Shown here one piece after another: positions 1-11,526 of a DNA stretch of 64,000 nucleotides. The notes beneath the pieces are model-generated. The model saw only the letters and a program-made list of their open reading frames with translations. It made no database searches and was not told the DNA's origin. Position 1 is the first letter of the stretch. Every line of letters starts with the position of its first letter. Origin of the DNA: Xylocopa sonorina (Eukaryota; Arthropoda; Insecta; Hymenoptera; Apidae); assembly GCF_050948175.1 (NCBI RefSeq), contig NW_027490238.1, forward strand, positions 496,001 to 560,000, in the 5' to 3' direction. The translations under genes were made by a program, and so were the position numbers.

Positions 1-834
1 ATACATGACACTTCGCAAATCGTATTATATCTTACCATGAAACATAGAAATGAGATGCGAAATCGCGTTTTAAGAAGCATTAGAACTCTATTGCTACGAT
101 ACGTAGACATCTGCAAACGCTATTTCCTTGCAAGGAAGTGTCGCATTTACATTCATTTGAAGTGTAGACGAGGAATACATAACACTTCGCAAATCATATT
201 ATATCTTACCATGAAACATAGAAACGAGATGCGATGTCGCGTTTTAAGAAGCATTAGAACACTATTGCTACGATAGGTAGACATTTGCAAACGCTACTTC
301 CTTGCAAGGAAGTGTCGCAATTACATTCATTTGAATCGTAGACGAGGAATGCATAACACTTCGCAATGAATATTATATCTTATCATGAAACATAGATATG
401 AGATGCAATACCTCGTTTTAAGAAACATTTGAACTCTATTGCTTCGACACGTAGACATCTGCAAAAGCTATTTCCTTGCCAGGAAGTGTCGCATTTACAT
501 TCATTTGAATCGTAGACGAGGAATGCATAACACTTCGCAATGTATATTATATCTTATCATGAAACATAGATATGAGATGCAATACCTCGTTTTAAGAAGC
601 ACTTGAACTCTATTGCTTCGATACGTAGACATCTGCAAACGCTATTTCCTTGCAAGGAAGTGTCGCATTTACATTCATTTGAAGTGTAGACGAGGAATAC
701 ATGATACTCCGCAAATCATATTATATCTTACCATGAAATATAGAAATGAGATGCGATATCGCGTTTTAGGAAGCATTAGAACACTATTGCTACGATAGGT
801 AGACATCTGCAAACGCTATTTCCTTGCATGGAAG
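1..834 (+). repeat. Left-edge monomers, mixed A and B
   Basis: About five monomers. The part at 37-276 matches 2472-2711 (offset 2,435 = 14 monomers minus 1 bp) and 8387-8626. The monomer at 613-798 matches ones at 1482, 4788 and 7223 (variant GATACTCCGC or GATAATCCGC). Two consecutive type B monomers lie at about 310-610. No non-satellite sequence is present. Confidence 0.85.
124..137. other. Example of the conserved 14-bp palindrome
   Basis: TTCCTTGCAAGGAA is a perfect inverted repeat at monomer positions 4-17. It occurs in most type A and B monomers. The commonest variants (TTCCTAGCGAGGAA, TTCCTAGCAAGGAA, TTCCTTACAAGGAA) keep the outer TTCCT/AGGAA arms. It could bind a dimeric protein or extrude as a short hairpin; neither is shown by sequence alone. 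Confidence 0.7.
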
Positions 835-3800
835 TGTCGCATTTACATTCATTTGAAGTGTAGACGAGGAATACATAACACTTCGCAAATCATATTATAT
901 CTTACAATGAAACATAGAAATGAGATGCGATATCGCGTTTTAAGAATCATAAGAACTCTATTGCTACGATACGTAGACATCTGCTAACGCTATTTCCTTG
1001 CAAGGAAGTGTCGCATTTACATTCATCTGAGGTGTAGACGAGGAATACATGACACTTCGAAAATCATATCATATCTTACCATGAAACATACAAATGAGAT
1101 GCGATATCACGTTTTAAAAGCATTAGAAATCTATTGCTACGATACACAGACATCTGCAAACGCTATTTCCTAGCAAGGAAGTGTCGCATTTACATTCATT
1201 TGAAGTGTAGGCGAGGAATACATAACACTTCGCAAATAATATTATATCCTACCATGAAACATAGAAATGATATGCGATATCGCGTTTTAAGGAGCATTAG
1301 AACACTATTGCTACGATAGGTAGACATTTGCAAACGCTATTTCCTTGCAAGGAAGTGTCGCATTTACATTCATTTGAATCGTAGACGAGGAATGCATAAC
1401 ACTTCGCAATGTATATTATATCTTATCATGAAACATAGATATGAGATGCAATACCTCGTTTTAAGAAGCACTTGAACTCTATTGCTTCGATACGTAGACA
1501 TCTGCAAACGCTATTTCCTTGCAAGGAAGTGTCGCATTTACATTCATTTGAAGTGTAGACGAGGAATACATGATAATCCGCAAATCATATTATATCTTAC
1601 CATGAAATATAGAAATGAGATGCGATATCGCGTTTTAGGAAGCATTAGAACTCTATTGCTACGATAGGTAGACATCTGCAAACGCTATTTCCTTGCAAGG
1701 AAGTGTCGCATTTACATTCATTTGAAGTGTAGACGAGGAATACATAAAGCTTCGCAAATCATATTATATCTTACAATGAAACATGGAAATGAGATGCGAT
1801 ATCGCGTTTTAAGAAGCATCAGAAATCTATTGCTACGATACGTAGACATCTGCAAACGCTATTTCCTAGCGAGGAAGTGTCGCATTCACATTCATTTGAA
1901 GTGTAGACGAGGAATACATGATACTTCGCAAATCATATTATATCTTACCATGAAACATAGAAATGAGATGCGATGTCGCGTTCTAAGAAGCATTAGAAAT
2001 CTATTGCTACGATACGTAGACATCTGCAAACGCTATTTCCTTGCAAGGAAGTGTCGCATTTACATTCATTTGAAGTGTAGACGAGGAATATATAACACTT
2101 CGCAAATAATATTATATCCTACCATGAAACATAGAAATGAGATGCGATATCGCGTTTTAACAGGCAATAGAACACTATTGCTGCGATAGGTAGACATTTG
2201 CAAACGCTATTTCGTTGCAAGGAAGTGTCGCATTTACATTCATTTGTATCGTAGACGAGGAATGCATAACACTTCGCTATGAATATTATATCTTATCATG
2301 AAACACAGATATGAGATGCAATATCTCGTTTTAAGAAGCATTTGAACTCTATTGCTTCGATACGTAGACATCTGCAAACGCTATTTCCTTGCAAGGAAGT
2401 GTCGCACTTACATTCATTTGAAGTGTAGACGAGGAATACATGACACTTCGCAAATCATATTATATCTTACCATGAAACATAGAAATGAGATGCGAAATCG
2501 CGTTTTAAGAAGCATTAGAACTCTATTGCTACGATACGTAGACATCTGCAAACGCTATTTCCTTGCAAGGAAGTGTCGCATTTACATTCATTTGAAGTGT
2601 AGACGAGGAATACATAACACTTCGCAAATCATATTATATCTTACCATGAAACATAGAAATGAGATGCGATGTCGCGTTTTAAGAAGCATAAGAACACTAT
2701 TGCTACGATAGGTAGACATTTGCAAACGCTACTTCCTTGCAAGGAAGTGTCGCAATTACATTCATTTGAATCGTAGACGAGGAATGCATAACACTTCGCA
2801 ATGAATATTATATCTTATCATGAAACATAGATATGAGATGCAATACCTCGTTTTAAGAAGCATTTGCACTCTATTGCTTCGACACGTAGACATCTGCAAA
2901 AGCTATTTCCTTGCAAGGAAGTGTCGCGTTTACATTCATTTGAAGTGCAGACGAGAAATACATAACATTTCGCAAATCATATTATATCTTACCATGAAAC
3001 ATAGAAACGAGGTGCGATATCGCGTTGTAAGAAGCATTTGAACTCTATTGCTTCGATACGTAGACATCTGCAAACGCTATTTCCTTGCAAGGAAGTGTCG
3101 CATTTACATTCATTTGAAGTGTAGACGAGGAATACATAACACATCGCAAATCATATTATATCTTACCATGAAACATAGAAATGAGATGCGATGTCGCGTT
3201 TTAAGAAGCATTAGAACACTATTGCTACGATAGGTAGACATTTGCAAGCGCTACTTCCTTGCAAGGAAGTGTCGCAATTACATTCATTTGAATCGTAGAC
3301 GAGGAATGCATAACACTTCGCAATGAATATTATATCTTACCATGAAACAATGATATGAGATGCAATACCTCGTTTTAAGAAGCATTTGAACTCTATTGCT
3401 TCGACGCGTAGACATCCGCAAAAGCTATTTCCTTGCAAGGAAGTGTCGCATTTACATTCATTTGAAGTGTAGACGAGGAATACATAACACTTCGCAAATC
3501 ATATTATATCTTACCATGAAACATAGAAATGAGATGCGATATCGCGTTTTTAGAAGCATTAGAACACTATTGCTACGATAGGTAGACATTTGCAAACGCT
3601 ATTTCCTTGCAAGGAAGGGTCGCATTTATATTCATTTGAAGTGTAGACGAGGAATATGTAACACTTCGCAAATCATATTATATCTTACCATGAAACATAG
3701 AAATGAGATCCGATATCGCGTTTTAAGAATTATAAGAACTCTATTGCTACGATACGTAGACATCTGCAAACGCTATTTCCTTGCAAGGAAGTGTCGCATT

Positions 3801-4650
3801 TACTTTCATTTGAATCGTAGACGAGGAATGCATAACACTTCGCAGCGAATATTATATCTTATCATGAAACAGAGATAAGAGATGCAATATCTCGTTTTAA
3901 GAAGCATTAGAACTCTATTGCTACGATACCTAGACATCTGCAGACGCTATTTCCTAGCGAGGAAGTGTCGCATTTACATTCATTTGGAGTGTAGACGAGG
4001 AATACATAACACTTCGCAAATCATATTATATCTTACCATGAAACATAGAAATGAGATCCGATATCGCGTTTTAAGAATTATAAGAACTCTATTGCTACGA
4101 TATGTAGACATCTGCAAACGCTATTTCCTTGCAAGGAAGTGTCGCATTTACATTCATTTGAAGTGTAGACGAGGAATACATGACACTTCGCAAATCGTAT
4201 TACATCTTACCATGAAACATAGAAATGAGATGCGATATCGCGTTTTAAGAAGCATTAGAACTCTATTGCTACGATACCTAGACATCTGCAGACGCTATTT
4301 CCTAGCAAGGAAGTGTCGCATTTACATTCATCTGAAGTGTAGACGAGGAATACATGACACTTCGCAAATCATATTATATCTTACCATGAAACATAGAAAT
4401 GAGATGCTATATCGCGTTTTAAGAATCATAAGAACTCTATTGCTACGATACGTAGACATCTGCAAACGCTATTCCCTTGCAAGGAAGTGTCGCATTCACA
4501 TTCATTTGAAGTGTAGACGAGGAATACATGATACTTCGCAAATCATATTATATCTTACCATGAGACATAGAAAAGAGATGCGATATCGCGTTTTAAGAAT
4601 CATAAGAACTCTATTGCTACGATAGGTAGACATCTGCAAACGCTATTTCC
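835..4650 (+). repeat. HOR block 1, copy 1
   Basis: Matches 6576-9525. The offset starts at 5,741 (33 monomers minus 1 bp), moves to 5,915 after about 1,950, to 5,393 after about 2,712 and to 4,871 after about 3,581. The steps equal +174, -522 and -522, so the two copies differ by whole-monomer gains and losses (+1, -3, -3) rather than arbitrary indels. Shared rare variants include CTGCTAACG (981/6722), the 1-bp deletion GTTTTAAAAGC (near 1117/6858), GAAACAATGATATG and the TTTCGTTGCAAGG monomer (2211/8126). The downstream end is where copy 1 enters a type B unit. Confidence 0.85.
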
Positions 4651-5115
4651 TTGCAAGCAAGTGTCGCATTTACATTCATTTGAATCGTAGACGAGGAATG
4701 CATAACACTTCGCAATGTATATTATATCTTATCAAGAAACATAGATATGAGATGCAATACCTCGTTTTAAGAAGCATTTGAACTCTATTGCTTCGATACG
4801 TAGACATCTGCAAACGCTATTTCCTTGCAAGGAAGTGTCGCATTTACATTCATTTGAAGTGTAGACGAGGAATACATGATACTCCGCAAATCATATTATA
4901 TCTTACCATGAAATATAGAAATGAGATGCGATATCGCGTTTTAGGAAGCATTAGAACTCTATTGCTACGATAGGTAGACATCTGCAAACGCTATTTCCTT
5001 GCAAGGAAGTGTCGCATTTACATTCATTTGATGTATAGACGAGGAATACATAAAACTTCGCAAATCATATTATATCTTATAATGAAACATAGAAATGAGA
5101 TGCGATATCGCGTTT
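4575..5115 (+). repeat. 4-mer (696-bp) repeat, copy 1
   Basis: Matches 5271-5811 at an offset of exactly 696 bp (4 x 174). Shared markers are TTGCAAGCAAGTG, TTATCAAGAAACATAG (an A for the usual TG) and ATACTCCGC. The match stops where copy 1 reads AAGAATCTTAAG and copy 2 reads AAGAAGCATCAG. Confidence 0.8.
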
Positions 5116-5270
5116 TAAGAATCTTAAGAACTCTATTGCTATGATACGTAGACATCTGCAAACGCTATTTCCTAGCGAGGAAGTGTCGCATTCACATTCA
5201 TTTGAAGTGAAGACGAGGAATACATGATACTTCGCAAATCATATTATATCTTACCATGAAACATAGAAAT

Positions 5271-5811
5271 GAGATGCGATATCGCGTTTTAAGAATCATA
5301 AGAACTCTATTGCTACGATACGTAGACATCTGCAAACGCTATTTCCTTGCAAGCAAGTGTCGCATTTACATTCATTTGAATCGTAGACGAGGAATGCATA
5401 ACACTTCGCAATGTATATTATATCTTATCAAGAAACATAGATATGAGATGCAATACCTCGTTTTAAGAAGCATTTGAACTCTATTGCTTCGATACGTAGA
5501 CATCTGCAAACGCTATTTCCTTGCAAGGAAGTGTCGCATTTACATTCATTTGAAGTGTAGACGAGGAATACATGATACTCCGCAAATCATGTTATATCTT
5601 ACCATGAAATATAGAAATGAGATGCGATATCGCGTTTTAGGAAGCATTAGAACTCTATTGCTACGATAGGTAGACATCTGCAAACGCTATTTCCTTGCAA
5701 GGAAGTGTCGCATTTACATTCATTTGAAGTATAGACGAGGAATACATAAAACTTCGCAAATCATATTATATCTTATAATGAAACATAGAAATGAGATGCG
5801 ATATCGCGTTT
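5271..5811 (+). repeat. 4-mer (696-bp) repeat, copy 2
   Basis: Second copy of 4575-5115. The wider stretch 5256-6170 recurs at 13258-14172 (offset 8,002 = 46 monomers minus 2 bp, the 2 bp explained by the single-base deletions near 6858 and 11838). So this module was reused in the 27-mer block. Confidence 0.8.
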
Positions 5812-6035
5812 TAAGAAGCATCAGAAATCTATTGCTACGATACGTAGACATCTGCAAACGCTATTTCCTAGCGAGGAAGTGTCGCATTCACATTCATTTG
5901 AAGTGAAGACGAGGAATACATGATACTTCGCAAATCATATTATATCTTACCATGAAACATAGAAATGAGATGCGATATCGCGTTTTAGGAAGCACTAGAA
6001 CTCTATTGCTACGATAGGTAGACATCTGCAAATGC

Positions 6036-6209
6036 TATTTCCTTGCAAGGAAGTGTCGCATTTACATTCATTTGAAGTGTAGACGAGGAATACATAACAC
6101 TTCGCAAATCGTATTACATCTTACCATGAAACATAGAAATGAGATGCGATATCGCGTTTTAAGAAGCATTAGAACTCTATTGCTACGATACGTAGACATC
6201 TGCAAACGC
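6036..6209 (+). repeat. Representative type A monomer
   Basis: This unit is close to the majority form; its clearest difference is CGTATTACATC in place of CATATTATATC. In monomer coordinates it shows the 14-bp palindrome TTCCTTGCAAGGAA (4-17), GAAGTGT (15-21 and 39-45), ACACTTC (62-68), the palindrome GCGATATCGC (111-120, containing an EcoRV site) and CTACG-ATA-CGTAG (148-160). Type A is the commonest form in the window. Read in one frame it has no stop, which is why open frames chain through runs of type A units. Confidence 0.9.
6146..6155. other. Example of the type A palindrome GCGATATCGC
   Basis: A perfect 10-bp palindrome at monomer positions 111-120 in type A units, with an EcoRV site in the centre. 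It is absent from type B, where two linked substitutions replace it by a GAGAT/ATCTC inverted repeat. EcoRV should therefore cut most type A monomers and spare type B. Confidence 0.7.
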
Positions 6210-6575
6210 TATTTCCTTGCAAGGAAGTGTCGCATTTACATTCATTTGAAATGTAGACGAGGAATACATATCACTTCGCAAATCATATTATACCTTACCA
6301 TGAAACATAGAAATGAGATGCGATATCGCGTTTTAAGAATCTTAAGAACTCTATTGCTATGATACGTAGACATCTGCAAACGCTATTTCCTTGCAAGGAA
6401 GTGTCGCATTTACTTTCATTTGAATCGTAGACGAGGAATGCATAACACTTCGCAGTGAATATTATATCTTATCATGAAACAGAGATAAGGGATGCAATAT
6501 CTCGTTTTAAGAAGCATTAGAACTCTATTGCTACGATACCTAGACATCTGCAGACGCTATTTCCTAGCGAGGAAG

Positions 6576-9525
6576 TGTCGCATTTACATTCATTTGAAGT
6601 GTAGACGAGGAATACATAACACTTCGCAAATCATATTATATCTTACCATGAAACATAGAAATGAGATGCGATATCGCGTTTTAAGAATCATAAGAACTCT
6701 ATTGCTACGATACGTAGACATCTGCTAACGCTATTTCCTTGCAAGGAAGTGTCGCATTTACATTCATCTGAGGTGTAGACGAGGAATACATGACACTTCG
6801 AAAATCATATCATATCTTACCATGAAACATACAAATGAGATGCGATATCACGTTTTAAAAGCATTAGAAATCTATTGCTACGATACACAGACATCTGCAA
6901 ACGCTATTTCCTAGCAAGGAAGTGTCGCATTTACATTCATTTGAAGTGTAGGCGAGGAATACATAACACTTCGCAAATAATATTATATCCTACCATGAAA
7001 CATAGAAATGATATGCGATATCGCGTTTTAAGAAGCATTAGAACACTATTGCTACGATAGGTAGACATTTGCAAACGCTATTTCCTTGCAAGGAAGTGTG
7101 GCATTTACATTCATTTGAATCGTAGACGAGGAATGCATAACACTTCGCAATGTATATTATATCTTATCATGAAACATAGATATGAGATGCAATACCTCGT
7201 TTTAAGAAGCACTTGAACTCTATTGCTTCGATACGTAGACATCTGCAAACGCTATTTCCTTGCAAGGAAGTGTCGCATTTACATTCATTTGAAGTGTAGA
7301 CGAGGAATACATGATACTCCGCAAATCATATTATATCTTACCATGAAATATAGAAATGAGATGCGATATCGCGTTTTAGGAAGCATTAGAACTCTATTGC
7401 TACGATAGGTAGACATCTGCAAACGCTATTTCCTTGCAAGGAAGTGTCGCATTTACATTCATTTGAAGTGTAGACGAGGAATACATAAAGCTTCGCAAAT
7501 CATATTATATCTTACAATGAAACATGGAAATGAGATGCGATATCGCGTTTTAAGAAGCATCAGAAATCTATTGCTACGATACGTAGACATCTGCAAACGC
7601 TATTTCCTAGCGAGGAAGTGTCGCATTCACATTCATTTGAAGTGTAGACGAGGAATACATGATACTTCGCAAATCATATTATATCTTACCATGAAAGATA
7701 GAAATGAGATGCGATATCGCGTTTTAGGAAACACTAGAACGCTATTGCTACGATAGGTAGACATCTGCAAATGCTATTTCCTTGCAAGGAAGTGTCGCAT
7801 TTACATTCATTTGAAGTGTAGACGAGGAATACATAACACTTCGCAAATCGTATTACATCTTACCATAAAACATAGAAATGAGATGCGATGTCGCGTTCTA
7901 AGATGCATTAGAAATCTATTGCTACGATACGTAGACATCTGCAAACGCTATTTCCTTGCAAGGAAGTGTCGCATTTACATTCATTTGAAGTGTAGACGAG
8001 GAATATATAACACTTCGCAAATAATATTATATCCTACCATGAAACATAGAAATGAGATGCGATATCGCGTTTTAACAGGCAATAGAACACTATTGCTGCG
8101 ATAGGTAGACATTTGCAAACGCTATTTCGTTGCAAGGAAGTGTCGCATTTACATTCATTTGTATCGTAGACGAGGAATGCATAACACTTCGCAATGAATA
8201 TTATATCTTATCATGAAACACAGATATGAGATGCAATATCTCGTTTTAAGAAGCATTTGAACTCTATTGCTTCGATACGTAGACATCTGCAAACGCTATT
8301 TCCTCGCAAGGAAGTGTCGCACTTACATTCATTTGAAGTGTAGACGAGGAATACATGACACTTCGCAAATCATATTATATCTTACCATGAAACATAGAAA
8401 TGAGATGCGAAATCGCGTTTTAAGAAGCATTAGAACTCTATTGCTACGATACGTAGACATCTGCAAACGCTATTTCCTTGCAAGGAAGTGTCGCATTTAC
8501 ATTCATTTGAAGTGTAGACGAGGAATACATAACACTTCGCAAATCATATTATATCTTACCATGAAACATAGAAATGAGATGCGATGTCGCGTTTTAAGAA
8601 GCATTAGAACACTATTGCTACGATAGGTAGACATTTGCAAGCGCTACTTCCTTGCAAGGAAGTGTCGCAATTACATTCATTTGAATCGTAGACGAGGAAT
8701 GCATAACACTTCGCAATGAATATTATATCTTACCATGAAACAATGATATGAGATGCAATACCTCGTTTTAAGAAGCATTTGAACTCTATTGCTTCGACGC
8801 GTAGACATCCGCAAAAGCTATTTCCTTGCAAGGAAGTGTCGCATTTACATTCATTTGAAGTGTAGACGAGGAATACATAACACTTCGCAAATCATATTAT
8901 ATCTTACCATGAAACATAGAAATGAGATGCGATATCGCGTTTTTAGAAGCATTAGAACACTATTGCTACGATATGTAGACATCTGCAAACGCTATTTCCT
9001 TGCATGGAAGTGTCGCATTTACATTCATTTGAAGTGTAGACGAGGAATACATGACACTTCGCAAATCGTATTACATCTTACCATGAAACATAGAAATGAG
9101 ATGCGATATCGCGTTTTAAGAAGCATTAGAACTCTATTGCTACGATACCTAGACATCTGCAGACGCTATTTCCTAGCAAGGAAGTGTCGCATTTACATTC
9201 ATCTGAAGTGTAGACGAGGAATACATGACACTTCGCAAATCATATTATATCTTACCATGAAACATAGAAATGAGATGCTATATCGCGTTTTAAGAATCAT
9301 AAGAACTCTATTGCTACGATACGTAGACATCTGCAAACGCTATTCCCTTGCAAGGAAGTGTCGCATTCACATTCATTTGAAGTGTAGACGAGGAATACAT
9401 GATACTTCGCAAATCATATTATATCTTACCATGAGACATAGAAAAGAGATGCGATATCGCGTTTTAAGAATCATAAGAACTCTATTGCTACGATAGGTAG
9501 ACATCTGCAAACGCTATTTCCCTGC
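6576..9525 (+). repeat. HOR block 1, copy 2
   Basis: Second copy of 835-4650, shorter by a net five monomers. It carries one extra monomer near 7,690-7,862 and lacks two 3-monomer stretches present in copy 1 (about 2,712-3,233 and 3,581-4,102). Only scattered substitutions separate the rest, for example ATAATCCGC/ATACTCCGC and GTGTCGC/GTGTGGC near 7100. Confidence 0.83.
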
Positions 9526-9786
9526 AAGGAAGTGTCGCATTTACATTCATTTGAAATGTAGACGAGGAATACATATCACTTCGCAAATCATATTACACCT
9601 TACCATGAAATATAGAAATGAGATGCGATATCGCGTTTTAAGAATCATAAGAACTCTATTGCTACGATACGTAGACATCTGCAAACGCTATTTCCTTGCA
9701 AGCAAGTGTCGCATTTACATTCATTTGAATCGTAGACGAGGAATGCATAACACTTCGCAATGAATATTATATCTTATCATGAAACA

Positions 9787-10656
9787 TGGATAAGAGATGC
9801 AATATCTCGTTTTAAGAATCATAAGAACTCTATTGCTACGATACGTAGACATCTGCAAACGCTATTCCCTTGCAAGGAAGTGTCGCATTCACATTCATTT
9901 GAAGTGTAGACGAGGAATACATGATACTTCGCAAATCATATTATATCTTACCATGAGACATAGAAATGAGATGCGATATCGCGTTTTAAGAATCATAAGA
10001 ACTCTATTGCTACGATAGGTAGACATCTGCAAAAGCTATTTCCTTGCAAGGAAGTGTCGCATTTACATTCATTTGAAATGTAGACGAGGAATACATATCA
10101 CTTCGCAAATCATATTACACCTTACCATGAAATATAGAAATGAGATGCGATATCGCGTTTTTAGAATCATAAGAACTCTATTGCTACGATTCGTAGACAT
10201 CTGCAAACGCTATTTCCTTGCAAGGAAGTGTCGCATTTACTTTCATTTGAATCGTAGACGAGGAATGCATAACACTTCGCAATGAATATTATATCTTATC
10301 ATGAAACATGGATAAGAGATGCAATATCTCGTTTTAAGAATCATAAGAACTCTATTGCTACGATACGTAGACATCTGCAAACGCTATTCCCTTGCAAGGA
10401 AGTGTCGCATTCACATTCATTTGAAGTGTAGACGAGGAATACATGATACTTCGCAAATCATATTATATCTTACCATGAGACATAGAAATGAGATGCGATA
10501 TCGCGTTTTAAGAATCATAAGAACTCTATTGCTACGATACGTAGACATCTGCAAACGTTATTTCCTTGCAAGGAAGTGTCGCATTTACTTTCATTTGAAT
10601 CGTAGACGAGGAATGCATAACACTTCGCAATGAATATTATATCTTATCATGAAACA
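9787..10656 (+). repeat. 5-mer (870-bp) tandem HOR, copy 1
   Basis: Identical to 10657-11526 except for one difference that I found by reading (10162 T versus 11032 A). Internally it is built of a 522-bp and a 348-bp part that share the GGATAAGAGATGCAATATCTC and TATTCCCTTGCAAGG variants, so the 5-mer itself arose from smaller exchanges. Such near identity marks a very recent duplication. Confidence 0.9.
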
Positions 10657-11526
10657 TGGATAAGAGATGCAATATCTCGTTTTAAGAATCATAAGAACTC
10701 TATTGCTACGATACGTAGACATCTGCAAACGCTATTCCCTTGCAAGGAAGTGTCGCATTCACATTCATTTGAAGTGTAGACGAGGAATACATGATACTTC
10801 GCAAATCATATTATATCTTACCATGAGACATAGAAATGAGATGCGATATCGCGTTTTAAGAATCATAAGAACTCTATTGCTACGATAGGTAGACATCTGC
10901 AAAAGCTATTTCCTTGCAAGGAAGTGTCGCATTTACATTCATTTGAAATGTAGACGAGGAATACATATCACTTCGCAAATCATATTACACCTTACCATGA
11001 AATATAGAAATGAGATGCGATATCGCGTTTTAAGAATCATAAGAACTCTATTGCTACGATTCGTAGACATCTGCAAACGCTATTTCCTTGCAAGGAAGTG
11101 TCGCATTTACTTTCATTTGAATCGTAGACGAGGAATGCATAACACTTCGCAATGAATATTATATCTTATCATGAAACATGGATAAGAGATGCAATATCTC
11201 GTTTTAAGAATCATAAGAACTCTATTGCTACGATACGTAGACATCTGCAAACGCTATTCCCTTGCAAGGAAGTGTCGCATTCACATTCATTTGAAGTGTA
11301 GACGAGGAATACATGATACTTCGCAAATCATATTATATCTTACCATGAGACATAGAAATGAGATGCGATATCGCGTTTTAAGAATCATAAGAACTCTATT
11401 GCTACGATACGTAGACATCTGCAAACGTTATTTCCTTGCAAGGAAGTGTCGCATTTACTTTCATTTGAATCGTAGACGAGGAATGCATAACACTTCGCAA
11501 TGAATATTATATCTTATCATGAAACA
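10657..11526 (+). repeat. 5-mer (870-bp) tandem HOR, copy 2
   Basis: Immediate tandem copy of 9787-10656. The rare CAAACGTTATTTCC variant occurs in both copies (near 10557 and 11427). A related stretch reappears at 15728-16200, matching about 10689-11160 at an offset of 5,039 bp (29 monomers minus 7 bp). Confidence 0.9.

Noticed and set aside
1..174. An ancestral ~87-bp half-monomer dimer
   Set aside because: I compared the two halves of the 174-bp unit by eye. Only GAAGTGT repeats (24 bp apart) stand out, with no half-length similarity.
2211..2227. A functional CENP-B box
   Set aside because: TTCGTTGCAAGGAAGTG matches only the first half of the box. The essential CGGG half is not present, so it is kept only as a low-confidence observation.
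3882..4625. Protein-coding gene (247 codons) and the many 60-190 codon open frames
   Set aside because: All are the same 58-codon satellite period read in one frame. Stops are shared monomer variants (TAG in CGATAGGTAG, TGA in CATTTGAAC and CAATGA), 17 of 24 indels in the array are single-base, composition is extremely basic, and no domain is recognisable.
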